A stretch of DNA of 64,000 bases from JACPYM01 sp963699175 (GTDB taxonomy: Bacteria; Acidobacteriota; Blastocatellia; RBC074). The stretch is from positions 6,386,001 to 6,450,000 of the forward strand of contig OY969418.1 of the NCBI GenBank assembly GCA_963699175.1. The letters are read 5' to 3'. Below, in pieces: positions 7,891 through 15,997 of this stretch (the stretch's first letter is position 1; each line of letters begins with the position of its first letter). A program made the translations under genes and the position numbers. The notes beneath the pieces were generated by a model. It saw only the letters and a list, made by a program, of their open reading frames with translations, was not told where the DNA came from and ran no database searches.

Positions 7891-9420
7891 ATGAGTTTTT
7901 CATTAGTCAACAATCTCAGCGCGCTCTCGTCACAAACCAGACTGGCAGCGACCGGCGCGAAATTGAACCTGACCATTCAGCGTTTGTCTTCGGGCTTGCG
8001 TATCAACAGCTCGGGCGATGACGCCGCCGGACTGGCCATCGCGAACCGCTTCCGCAGCGACATTTCTATCTTGAACCAGGGCGTGCGCAACGCCAACGAC
8101 GGCCTCTCGACGCTGCAGATCGTTGACGGTGGTCTGAATACTATTTCCAACCTGCTCGACCGTGCGGCTACGTTGTCTTCACAGTCGGCTTCCGGCACCT
8201 TCACCGGCAACCGCGACATCCTGAACGCGGAATTGAGCGATGTATTGGGCGAAATCACGCGCGAGGCAGAGATTGTCGGCCTGAACAGCGGCGGTAGCAA
8301 CAACCGCCTGCTTTCAGCCCTCATCGGCGGTGGCAGTGATGCTTTTGCGGCGCCGGGCTCTAACAATGCGGTGGATATTGACCTCAGTGGCGCGGCCAAT
8401 CGCGTGGATGCAGCCAGCCTGGGTCTGAACAACCTGAACATCGGCACTGGCTCCGGCAATGTCACCGGCGCGCAGGACATTTCTGCTGGTATCGCCGCTG
8501 CCGAAACGCTGACCTTCCAGAACGTCGGCTCGAGCGGGGGGCTCTCTACCTTCTCGGTGACGCTCGGAGCAGGCGCCAGCGCTTCAAACGTGATTGACGC
8601 CATCAATAATGACGCCAACGTTAAAGAGGCTGGCATCACAGCTTCGCTCAACAGCAGCAACCAATTGGTGTTGACCTCGGCGAATTTCTTCACTGTCTCC
8701 TCCGACACGGGGAACGTGGCCAATCAAACCGGCCTCGTCACCAACGCTGGCGACGTGAAGGTTACCGGTGCCGCCAACTCCGTGTCCAAGGCCATTACGG
8801 TTGGCCTCGCCAACGGCGCTCAGCAAACGTTGAGTTTCACCGGTGAGGAGATTGGTTTTGCCAACACCTCGAAGGATGTCCAATTTAACACTTTTGTGGC
8901 GGTTTCCTCTGCCAACGCGCAAACCATTGCTGACTCGGTTAACAATGACACGACGCTGCGCGAGGCGGGTGTTTTCGCCATCGTGACTGACGCAGGCGGC
9001 GCGCAGGTGCAATTCGTCTCGTTGCACAACTTCAATTTGGCGATCAGCAGTACTGCAGGTGCGGCCAACGCCAACAATAATCTTGACAACTTGCAAAACC
9101 CGACAGCGGCCAGTGCTGGCACACTGACGGGTGGGATAGACGGCGCGAAAGAAGCCTTGGATGCTATCCGCGCAGCGACTGAGTTGTTGGGCAAAGTCCA
9201 GGGCCGGGTCGGCGCGGGCCAGAACCGCTTGCTGCAAGCGATTGATCTGGCGACCTCGCAGATCACTAACTACCAGGCTGCTGAGTCGCGTATCCGCGAC
9301 GCAGATGTCTCGGCTGAAGCTGCCAACCTCTCGCGCTTGAGCGTGTTGCAACAAGCGGGTGTGGCGGCGTTGGCGCAGGCCAACCAGTCGAGCCAAGCTG
9401 TGCTCTCGTTACTGCGGTAA
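7891..9420 (+). CDS. fliC: Flagellin
   Basis: A 509-aa flagellin, the filament subunit. The conserved N-terminal D0/D1 region ('RLSSGLRINSSGDDAAGLA') and C-terminal D1/D0 region ('GAGQNRLLQAIDLA', 'IRDADVSAEAANLSR', 'QANQSSQAVLSLLR') are clear. Residues about 150-420 form a variable Ser/Asn/Ala/Gly-rich surface domain containing stretches like 'QNVGSSGGLSTFSVTLGAG' that resemble flagellin hook-IN or FliD-type repeats. The ATG at 7891 is chosen over the in-frame ATG at 7861 because GGAGGA lies 4 bases before it and the family begins near 'SFSLVNNLSAL'. It has its own sigma-28 promoter. It is the only flagellin in the window. Confidence 0.95.
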   Translation: MSFSLVNNLSALSSQTRLAATGAKLNLTIQRLSSGLRINSSGDDAAGLAIANRFRSDISILNQGVRNANDGLSTLQIVDGGLNTISNLLDRAATLSSQSASGTFTGNRDILNAELSDVLGEITREAEIVGLNSGGSNNRLLSALIGGGSDAFAAPGSNNAVDIDLSGAANRVDAASLGLNNLNIGTGSGNVTGAQDISAGIAAAETLTFQNVGSSGGLSTFSVTLGAGASASNVIDAINNDANVKEAGITASLNSSNQLVLTSANFFTVSSDTGNVANQTGLVTNAGDVKVTGAANSVSKAITVGLANGAQQTLSFTGEEIGFANTSKDVQFNTFVAVSSANAQTIADSVNNDTTLREAGVFAIVTDAGGAQVQFVSLHNFNLAISSTAGAANANNNLDNLQNPTAASAGTLTGGIDGAKEALDAIRAATELLGKVQGRVGAGQNRLLQAIDLATSQITNYQAAESRIRDADVSAEAANLSRLSVLQQAGVAALAQANQSSQAVLSLLR

Positions 9421-9433
9421 GCGGGCAAGGCGC

Positions 9434-9461
9434 TAAATATGGCGAACCTAGCAACCCATAA
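9434..9461 (+). promoter_or_regulatory. Sigma-28 promoter for flaG-fliD
   Basis: TAAATATG (9434-9441) and ACCCATAA (9454-9461; 6 of 8 matches to GCCGATAA) are 12 bases apart, immediately after the flagellin stop codon and 85 bases before flaG. It is the weakest of the three promoters with a clear TAAA box but has the same spacing. Confidence 0.55.
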
Positions 9462-9470
9462 ATTGTTGAG

Positions 9471-9514
9471 TGGCTTGCAGGCGGGTTTTCTTCGGAGAAC
9501 TCGCCTTTAAGCCA
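9471..9514 (+). other. Stable UUCG-loop hairpin: flagellin terminator or flaG leader structure
   Basis: An inner stem 9480-9490/9495-9505 closes a C(TTCG)G tetraloop, and an outer stem TGGCTT/AAGCCA (9471-9476, 9509-9514) extends it. No long T-run follows, so intrinsic termination is uncertain. If the sigma-28 promoter at 9434 is used, this hairpin lies at the very 5' end of the flaG-fliD mRNA. Confidence 0.5.
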
Positions 9515-9545
9515 TTTCTCCAGGTTCCTGGCCAAGGAGGTAAGT

Positions 9546-9950
9546 ATGCAGATAAACCCGCTCAATTTAACCGTTCCGCTTGCCGATATTCCGGTCATTA
9601 CTCCCGCGCGTCCAATAGGCGCGCGTAACCGGGCAGACACTGCGCAAACGGGAAGTGACAACAGTAGACCGCCCATTCAAATCAGACCGCGAGCAGGCGA
9701 GATCAAACTCACTTTTCCGCCCGACCGTGCAGCCGATCTCGAGGAAGCGCTACATACGCTCGAGGGAGCGGTACAGGATGCCAATATCGCGCTCAATTTC
9801 AGCCGCGACGAAGAGACCGGCACCATCGTGGTCAAGCTGGTGGATCAGTCCTCCGGTGAGACTGTGCAACAGATTCCGGCTGAGGCGCTGCTGCATTTGT
9901 CAGCCGCGCTCGGCAAGCTGCAAGGGCAACTCTTCGATCAAACGGCATAA
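9546..9950 (+). CDS. flaG: FlaG family protein
   Basis: A 134-aa protein with the FlaG C-terminal pattern ('ALNFSRDEETGTIVVKLVD' followed by 'VQQIPAEALLHLSAALG'). FlaG proteins influence filament length and usually lie next to fliD. The N-terminal 55 residues are poorly conserved. A strong AAGGAGGT ribosome-binding site lies just before the ATG. The gene is 20 bases upstream of fliD and shares its candidate sigma-28 promoter. Confidence 0.85.
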   Translation: MQINPLNLTVPLADIPVITPARPIGARNRADTAQTGSDNSRPPIQIRPRAGEIKLTFPPDRAADLEEALHTLEGAVQDANIALNFSRDEETGTIVVKLVDQSSGETVQQIPAEALLHLSAALGKLQGQLFDQTA

Positions 9951-9970
9951 AGTAAGCGGAGGCAGACGGC

Positions 9971-11374
9971 ATGGCGGCAATCAGTTTTAGCGGCTTGGGC
10001 AGCGGTTTGGATTTCAGCAAATTGACTGAGGCTATTCTGAGCGAGCGCGCCCGCCCGCTGCAGGCGCTTCAGTCCAGGAGCACGGAGTACACCAAACGCA
10101 GTGATGCACTGAAGCAGCTCAATGCCAAGCTGGTCGCGCTCACTGCCGCCGCCGACGCGCTGACCGACCGCAGTCTGGGCACAAATCGCCAGGCTACCTC
10201 TTCGAACTCGAGTGTGGCGACCGTTTCTAGCAGCGCCGAGGCCGTCGCAGGAACGGTCAAACTAACTGTGACGCGCCTGGCCACGGGCTTGGCGCAAGCC
10301 TCACGTGTCTACAATGACGACACGAGCGCCGTCCTGGCGAATGGGGCGACCTCCGCGACTTTCGAGTTGCGCAAAGGCGGCGCTGCCAGCGGCACGGTTA
10401 TCACGATTGACTCGTCCAACAACACGCTGACCGGATTGCGCGACGCCATCAACGCGGCGAACGCCGGTGTCAACGCGGCAGTCGTGGATGTGGACGGCAC
10501 GGGCACACAGTTCAAACTCGTGCTCAACTCGGCGGAGACGGGTGCCGCCGGGCGCATCGAATTAGTCGAAACCAGCGCGAGCGGCACAGGCGCTGATCTG
10601 GGGCTGGCTTCGCTCAACCCGCCGGGCGCGACCACAGACTTCTCTGAACTCAATGCCGCCTTTAGCGTCAACGGCCTGGCGCTGACACGCTCGACCAACA
10701 ACGTGAGCGACGCTGTTACCGGGCTAAGCTTCAACTTGAAAGATACTGGCACGACCTCTATCGCTGTTGCGGCCAAAACGTCAGAGGTCACCGAAAAGCT
10801 CAACGCCTTTATCAGAGCTTACAATGAGGTTCAAGATTTCATCGCTGGGCAATATGTCAAAGATGGGACAGGGAAACCCGGCGGCTCACTCGTTGGCGAT
10901 CCGACACTGCGCACCGTGCAGCGGCAACTGCGCGACGCTGTCGGAGCTATCTCCGGCAACAACGGCGGGCAATTGACCAATCTCACGGAGTTGGGTATCA
11001 GCCGCGATGATGACGGCAAGTTGACGCTCGACACGGCAGTGCTCAATGACAAGCTCGCCAACTCGTTCAGCGACGTGCAAGCGCTGCTGTCGGGCAAAGC
11101 CGCCGGCTACACCGGGCTGGCCAACAACATTCACGACGCCTACGACAGACTGAGCGACGATGTCACTGGCATAGTGAAGACAGCCATCAACGGTTACGCG
11201 GATTCAATCAAGCGGATAAGCAACTCCATCAGTGACCAACTCGCGCGGCTCAACACCCTGCGCGACACGCTCACGCGCCAATTCGCTGCCGCAGACGCCG
11301 CCATCAGCCAGCTCAATGACCAGGGGACAGCGCTGACCGCTTTGATCAAATCGCTAGAACCGAAGAGTAAATAG
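9971..11374 (+). CDS. fliD: Flagellar filament cap protein FliD
   Basis: A 467-aa protein with the FliD N terminus ('ISFSGLGSGLDFSKLTEAI') and a C-terminal coiled-coil region ('ISNSISDQLARLNTLRDTL'). It forms the cap that folds incoming flagellin at the filament tip. The middle contains the FliD hook-IN-like segment ('ATFELRKGGAASGTVITID') and a second FliD_C domain from about residue 220. GCGGAGGCAGACGGC before the ATG gives a usable ribosome-binding site. It follows flaG by 20 bases and precedes fliS. Confidence 0.94.
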   Translation: MAAISFSGLGSGLDFSKLTEAILSERARPLQALQSRSTEYTKRSDALKQLNAKLVALTAAADALTDRSLGTNRQATSSNSSVATVSSSAEAVAGTVKLTVTRLATGLAQASRVYNDDTSAVLANGATSATFELRKGGAASGTVITIDSSNNTLTGLRDAINAANAGVNAAVVDVDGTGTQFKLVLNSAETGAAGRIELVETSASGTGADLGLASLNPPGATTDFSELNAAFSVNGLALTRSTNNVSDAVTGLSFNLKDTGTTSIAVAAKTSEVTEKLNAFIRAYNEVQDFIAGQYVKDGTGKPGGSLVGDPTLRTVQRQLRDAVGAISGNNGGQLTNLTELGISRDDDGKLTLDTAVLNDKLANSFSDVQALLSGKAAGYTGLANNIHDAYDRLSDDVTGIVKTAINGYADSIKRISNSISDQLARLNTLRDTLTRQFAAADAAISQLNDQGTALTALIKSLEPKSK

Positions 11375-11382
11375 GAAATCAC

Positions 11383-11410
11383 TCAAGCCCCGCGTAAAAC
11401 CTGCCGATAA
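11383..11410 (+). promoter_or_regulatory. Sigma-28 promoter for fliS
   Basis: A perfect GCCGATAA (11403-11410) is preceded, 12 bases away, by TCAAGCCC (11383-11390; 4 of 8 matches to TAAAGTTT). It lies just after the fliD stop and about 55 bases before the fliS ATG. Confidence 0.65.
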
Positions 11411-11464
11411 GTAAAATAGACCGCAGGAGCAGTCAAATCATCAATCGCTCGTATGGAGAACCAC

Positions 11465-11896
11465 ATGCCTTATCAAGCAAATGCGCTCAGTGCCTATGGC
11501 AAAGTTGCAAACTCGGAAACCAATCCGCTGCGGCAGCTTGTGATGCTTTATGACGGAGCCATCAAATTTTTGCGGCTGGCGGCGGCTGACATCGAGGCGG
11601 GTAACTTGATTGCGAAAGCTGAGCACAGTAACCGCGCGCTCGACATCATCAGTTACTTGCAATCCATCCTCGATTTCGAGCGGGGCGGTGAGGTCGCGCC
11701 CGTGCTCAACGTTTTGTACCTAAGTGTGACTGCTGAGACTTTACACGCCAGCGCCAAACTCGATGGCGCACAGATGCGACGGACGGCAGAACTACTCGTG
11801 CCGGTGCGCGACGCTTGGGCGAGCAACGCTCTGGCTGCTACCCCGGCTGTCGCTTCACCCACTCGCACGCCGGTCGCCAAGGCGTGTCTGGCTTGA
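11465..11896 (+). CDS. fliS: Flagellin export chaperone FliS
   Basis: A 143-aa protein with the FliS core ('NALSAYGKVANSETNPLR', 'LVMLYDGAIKFLRLAA', 'RALDIISYLQSILDFERGG'). FliS caps the C-terminal helix of flagellin in the cytoplasm and prevents premature polymerisation. The ATG at 11465 is preferred to the one at 11453 because the TGGAGA ribosome-binding sequence lies between them at a suitable distance. The last ~25 residues are Ala/Pro-rich. It lies directly after fliD, the usual order, and has its own candidate sigma-28 promoter. Confidence 0.93.
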   Translation: MPYQANALSAYGKVANSETNPLRQLVMLYDGAIKFLRLAAADIEAGNLIAKAEHSNRALDIISYLQSILDFERGGEVAPVLNVLYLSVTAETLHASAKLDGAQMRRTAELLVPVRDAWASNALAATPAVASPTRTPVAKACLA

Positions 11897-11947
11897 TACA
11901 GCGCAAAGCAAGTTCAAGCGCAGCAAGATTGTCATCTACCGGGAGCA

Positions 11948-12397
11948 TTGATTAACGTGGTTTCGAGCGAATCTATCAACCTTCACGCAGACTCTGTGTT
12001 CGACTTGCTGCTCGCGCAGTGTGAAGACCTGGCAGCCTTACTAGCCTTGGCGCGCCGCGAGGAAGAGGCAAGCGCCGCGAAAGACTTCGATGAAATTTTA
12101 CGCGTGGTCGCCGAGCGTGCGACGCTCGGCGAAAGACTAGAAGTTTACCACCGGCAGCTTGCTGAACTGCGTCAGCAGCTCCATGTGGCGGAGTCTATGG
12201 CGCAGAGTGATGTAGCACGGCAGACAGTGGCGTTAGTCGCGGAAATACAGGCCACCGACGCGCGTACCCATCCGTTACTCCTGGCCGCCCGCGGCGAATT
12301 GGTCGGCGAGCAACAACGGCTGGCACAGGCGCAACGCGGCGTTTGTGCTTACTTGCAAGACGGCCACACCGCCGTCGCTTGTGACCAGCGCATCTAG
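11948..12397 (+). CDS. Coiled-coil protein in the FliT position
   Basis: A 149-aa Ala/Leu/Glu-rich protein predicted to be almost wholly helical ('DLAALLALARREEEASAAK', 'LEVYHRQLAELRQQLHVAE'). Its place directly after fliS is where fliT, the FliD chaperone and FlgN relative, is usually encoded, and its size and helical content fit. No diagnostic FliT motif is seen, so the function is inferred from context only. The start is uncertain: TTG at 11948 lies only 2 bases from GGGAG, and GTG at 11957 is an alternative. Confidence 0.5.
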   Translation: MINVVSSESINLHADSVFDLLLAQCEDLAALLALARREEEASAAKDFDEILRVVAERATLGERLEVYHRQLAELRQQLHVAESMAQSDVARQTVALVAEIQATDARTHPLLLAARGELVGEQQRLAQAQRGVCAYLQDGHTAVACDQRI

Positions 12398-12584
12398 CAG
12401 CCAATAACAAATACTCTACTTCGATTGTCGAGACAGAGTGGCTTTCCACCATCAGCCGGGACAATGACTGGCTCAGGGTTGCGAGCCGCTCAGCGCGATA
12501 CATGCGGGAACTATCTTGAAGCCTAGCTTGGTGTCTTCAGCCACTAGCGTGGCTGAAACAAACTTCTTTCAGAAGGAAGCAGTG

Positions 12585-13790
12585 ATGAATGAAAGAATTC
12601 TCTTCGTAGTTGATGAACAAAATGCGTTGCGCGCCTATCAACGTTCGTTGAGAAAAGAACTCCAGGTTGATACTGCGGCGGGAGGGATGGATGGGTTGGT
12701 TGCGTTGGCGAACCGAGGCCCGTACGCCATTATTGTCGCTGACTTGCGCATGCCTGGGATGGATGGGTTCGAGTTCCTCGCTCAGACGAAGAAGCAATCA
12801 CCCGAAAGTGTGCGCATTATGTTGGTTGGGAATGCCAACCAACAAATCGCTATAGACGCTGTCAATGAAGGAAGCATCTTCCGCTTTCTGACCAAGCCTT
12901 GCCCGCCCGAAATACTGGTCAAGACGCTCGTGGCTGGTCTGCAGCAGTACCGGCTGGTGATGGCGGAGAAGGAGCTTTTGGGAAAGACGCTAAAGGATAG
13001 CATACAGGTGCTCACGGACATTCTTTCACTGGCCAACCCGGCGGCCTTTGGCCGCGCCGCGCGTGTGCGGCGGCTGGTCAAGCAGATGGCGGCTGCGCTG
13101 AGAATTGAGGACGCCTGGCAAGTAGAGATAGCTGCTATGCTTTCACAACTGGGCTGTATTGCCGTTCCGCAAGAGACTTTATGGAGAGCCTATAGCAGCC
13201 AGCCACTCCTGCCTGAAGAGCTCAAGCTGATACAGTCCTACCCCCAGATTGGGCATTACTTGATAAGCCACATACCGCGTCTTGAGCCGGTGGCGGAGAT
13301 CATTGCTTATCAAAATAAACTCTTCAACGGAACTGGGACATCTGCTGCTGCTGACCCAGGCGGCAAGCAAATTCCCATAGGGGCACGAATCTTGGAAGTG
13401 GCGCTTGAATTTGACCGCTTAGCTGAATCAATCACTGACCGGCTCCAAGCCCTGAAGGAATTGCAGTCGTGCCACGATTGGTACGACTGCAATGTCATCA
13501 AGGCGCTTGAAGTGGCGCTAGCCAACGAAATCTCCTATGAGCAGAAGCGGGTCAGGATACACGAACTGACACCTAAGATGATCCTGGCCGAGGACGTTAC
13601 TTCGAACAAAGGTTTGCTGTTAATCGCCAAAGGACAGGAGGTCACGCGTCCACTCTATTTACGCTTGAAGAGTTTCTATGATGGAGGTGCAGTTGACGAA
13701 ATGATCAAGGTCTTAGTGCCAGTCAGACAGGCAACAGAGAGCAGTAGTGAGCTAGCGAAACCTGCCAGGCTGATGCAGAAAACTGCTTAA
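12585..13790 (+). CDS. Response regulator with receiver and degenerate HD-type output domain
   Basis: A 401-aa protein. Residues 4-120 are a CheY-like receiver with acidic D10/E11, phospho-acceptor D53 ('VADLRMPGMDG') and K104 ('FLTKPC'). Residues ~145-290 align by eye with the HD-GYP layout of RpfG-type c-di-GMP phosphodiesterases, but the HD pair in 'ALLHDIGKI' is replaced ('AAMLSQLGCIAVPQ') and the 'HHE..DG' motif reads 'AYQNKLFNG', so metal binding and catalysis are probably lost. A C-terminal ~100-residue region is unassigned. The start at 12585 follows AGAAGGAAGC. It closes the flagellar cluster, suggesting a role in motility control. Confidence 0.75.
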   Translation: MNERILFVVDEQNALRAYQRSLRKELQVDTAAGGMDGLVALANRGPYAIIVADLRMPGMDGFEFLAQTKKQSPESVRIMLVGNANQQIAIDAVNEGSIFRFLTKPCPPEILVKTLVAGLQQYRLVMAEKELLGKTLKDSIQVLTDILSLANPAAFGRAARVRRLVKQMAAALRIEDAWQVEIAAMLSQLGCIAVPQETLWRAYSSQPLLPEELKLIQSYPQIGHYLISHIPRLEPVAEIIAYQNKLFNGTGTSAAADPGGKQIPIGARILEVALEFDRLAESITDRLQALKELQSCHDWYDCNVIKALEVALANEISYEQKRVRIHELTPKMILAEDVTSNKGLLLIAKGQEVTRPLYLRLKSFYDGGAVDEMIKVLVPVRQATESSSELAKPARLMQKTA

Positions 13791-13798
13791 CCTCCCTC

Positions 13799-14290
13799 TT
13801 ATTGCCAATAGTTGCGATCCAGAGTGCGATAATTGACGGCTTCAGAAATGTGCTTTTCGCTGATCTGCTCAGCCTGATCCAGATCGGCAACCGTGCGGCT
13901 GACTTTCAAAATGCGGTCGTAAGCGCGCGCCGACAGCCCATAGCGGTTGATCGCGCGTTCGAGCAAGGTCTGCGCAGGCGGCGCAAGCTGGCAATGCTTG
14001 CGAATCAAGCGTGGCGTCATCTGCGCGTTGCAATAAAGGTGCTCGCCCGCAAATCGTTCCAGTCGAGCCTGCCGCGCCTGTTTCACGCGCTCGCGGATTT
14101 CCGCCGAGCCTTCGTGCGCTTCCTGGGCGGAAAGCTCGCTGACCTTCACGGCGGGTACGTCAATGTGTATGTCAATGCGGTCGAGCAGTGGGCCAGAAAT
14201 CTTCGAGACGTAGCGTTGGATTAAGGGCGGCGTACATTTGCACTCGTGCGTCGGGTCGTTGAAATAACCGCACGGGCAGGGTTGTGTCGC
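13799..14290 (-). pseudogene. 3' fragment of a yifB/comM-like Mg-chelatase family gene
   Basis: Reading on the minus strand, 'PCPCGYFNDPTHECKC' and 'RYVSKISGPLLDRIDIHI' followed by the Mg_chelatase_C-like segment ending 'NYRTLDRNYWQ' match the C-terminal third of YifB/ComM, a AAA+ protein that acts in natural transformation. The intact family is about 500 aa; only about 165 residues remain, and the ATPase core is absent. Homology stops near 14290, exactly where the divergent double-HTH gene begins. comM is a known insertion site for genomic islands in other bacteria, so this breakpoint may mark an old insertion or rearrangement. Confidence 0.85.
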
Positions 14291-14808
14291 CATTTTGCAA
14301 GTTGACATTGACTGGCCAAAGACCGATTTCATCCGATTATCCTAAGGAACTCAATACTTCAGGTGATTGGCTCAGAAAAACCAGGAGAGACCAAAACCTC
14401 ACTCAAACACAGGTCGGGCAGTTAATCGGGGTGACTGAGTGTTGTATTACCAACTGGGAATTGGGTCACTCAGAGCCAGATGTTCGTTATGTTCCCAAGA
14501 TTATTGAATTCATTGGTTATTGTTTCTATGATCCTACAGGCGACCTCATTGACCGAGTTGAGATGATCCGGCGGGCATTCGGACTAACCCAAGAACTAAT
14601 GGCAAAGATCTTGCACGTTGACGAGAGCAGCCTAGCGAGTTGGGTTCGCAGGGAGCATAAACCTGTGAGGCAGTCACAGGAAATGATTCGAAAATTCCTG
14701 TCTGCGCCCCATCAATCTATTCAGGTACTGCCAACGGTTTTGAGCCAGGCTGACTTCACTCTTTCCGTAGATCGGCTTCCAACACTGAGGGTATATAATT
14801 CCCGGTAG
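14284..14808 (+). CDS. Double helix-turn-helix (XRE-type) protein, full copy
   Basis: A 174-aa protein with two consecutive XRE-like HTH domains: residues about 29-77 ('LTQTQVGQLIGVTECCITNW') and about 91-140 ('LTQELMAKILHVDESSLASW'). The linker 'VPKIIEFIGYCFYDP' is typical of a common family of standalone HTH proteins in Acidobacteriota and Deltaproteobacteria, of unknown target. The GTG at 14284 overlaps the end of the truncated yifB fragment on the other strand, so the start is tentative. An internally deleted relative lies at 59942-60331. It sits among mobile-element remnants. Confidence 0.7.
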   Translation: MSPFCKLTLTGQRPISSDYPKELNTSGDWLRKTRRDQNLTQTQVGQLIGVTECCITNWELGHSEPDVRYVPKIIEFIGYCFYDPTGDLIDRVEMIRRAFGLTQELMAKILHVDESSLASWVRREHKPVRQSQEMIRKFLSAPHQSIQVLPTVLSQADFTLSVDRLPTLRVYNSR

Positions 14809-15343
14809 GAAGATCCTGACTTTAGCCTCTTTGGCCCACTGGGCAACTTCAAAACGCCCTCTTGCTCAAGCGGGTTATAGACAGACTGGCGGGAAGTGAA
14901 CCGGCCTGCCGTGTGTTATCTGTGCTTGCATCGTATCCTTTCCATTGAAGCTGCGGAAGGAGGGATATTCAGCCTTAGTATGCTATTTCAGCCTTATCGT
15001 AATAACACATGCCAAACCGGTACGAGTAAACTCAACAGAATCGAGTAATGACAAGGGCAAAGACGATGCACCTAATCGCCAAGCCGAAGCGGCGTCCCTT
15101 GTGCTCTTTGATAACATGCCAATAATACATGCCAATGATCAGTCACGACATAGGGTTGTTGAGGCATTCGCGTCACTTTGCCTTAAGAAGTAAATGACTA
15201 CGAAGAAGAGGCCGAGTAAGGCTTGTCTGACCCAACAGTCCCCTTGAAGAGAATGATTTCAACAACATGTTCAGGTGTTACATAAAATTCCAGGCAAACT
15301 CGAGGAATCATTCGACACGAAAAAATAGGTTTTGACGAAAGGT
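14809..15343. other. Gene-poor remnant region before the GAF gene
   Basis: It contains repeat copy A (14823-14935). A possible 82-codon frame at 14945-15193 has a hydrophobic N terminus but an unclear start and no recognised similarity, so it is not called as a gene. No other feature is supported. Confidence 0.5.
14823..14935. repeat. 113-bp direct repeat, copy A
   Basis: This segment, beginning TAGCCTCTTTGGCCCA, runs parallel to copy B at 17167-17279; the first 60 bases are nearly identical and the two drift apart towards the end. On the minus strand both contain an open segment reading roughly 'YNPL.QEGVL'. The pair brackets the truncated GAF gene and the IS630 element. Confidence 0.8.
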
Positions 15344-15997
15344 ATGAGCAAAGAGACTTTGCATCCGATGATCAATTTCGACGTCACGCGCTACCAAGTG
15401 CTGCTGGAAGTATTGCAAGCCATCAGCACGCGCCGCGACCTGCCATCACTCTTCAAAGATTTGAAACATCATTTGCAGGCGGTGGTGCCGTATGATGTCA
15501 TCATCATTCTGCTTTATGACGCGGAGCGCGATGTGATGCAGGAATACCTGTTGGAATCTTACGTCACGGGCGGCCTCAATATGCCGTCTGAATTGCCCGC
15601 CGCCGAAACTCTTGGCGGCTGGGTCTGCAACACACGAGAGCCGATTTTTGTGGCCGATGTGGCACACGAACCCCGGTTCCAGATGACGAATCAACTGGTG
15701 ACGGCCAATGGCGTTAAATCTTATTGCTTGCTCCCACTCGCTTCTGCAGGCGAGTACATTGGAGTGCTCGGTTTTGCCAGCCTGCGGGAGTCGGTTTATG
15801 CTCCCGAGGACCGCGATTTTTTGATGCTTGTGGCCAGACATGTCGGAGTGGCACTGGACAACGCGCTCAATTTCGAAACCGCTCTTTCTGCCCAACAGCA
15901 ACTGAAGAGTGAGCGCGACCAGTCGCAATTGCTGCTCGAAATCAACAACGCCGTCGTTTCCGCCCTCGACCTGCGAGAGCTTCTAAGTAACTCTTGA
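15344..15997 (+). pseudogene. GAF-domain regulator, truncated (FhlA-like N-terminal part)
   Basis: About 217 residues remain. A complete GAF domain spans roughly residues 20-170 ('LGGWVCNTREPIFVADVAH', 'SYCLLPLASAGEYIGVLGF'), followed by the linker 'LLLEINNAVVSALDLREL', which in acidobacterial FhlA-type sigma-54 activators leads into a second GAF, an AAA+ and a Fis-type HTH domain. All of those are missing. The IS630 element enters at 15984-15985, but removing it does not restore a GAF frame (the next codons come from repeat copy B), so the gene was probably already broken before the insertion. The exact start (TTG 15332 or ATG 15344) is unclear. Confidence 0.75.

Noticed and set aside
13799..14332. 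Calling the yifB-like frame a functional short gene from its Met at 14332
   Set aside because: The first residues come from sequence unrelated to the family, and the ATPase core is missing.
14945..15193. 82-codon frame between the HTH and GAF genes
   Set aside because: The start would be TTG, there is no similarity I recognise, and it lies among repeat remnants.
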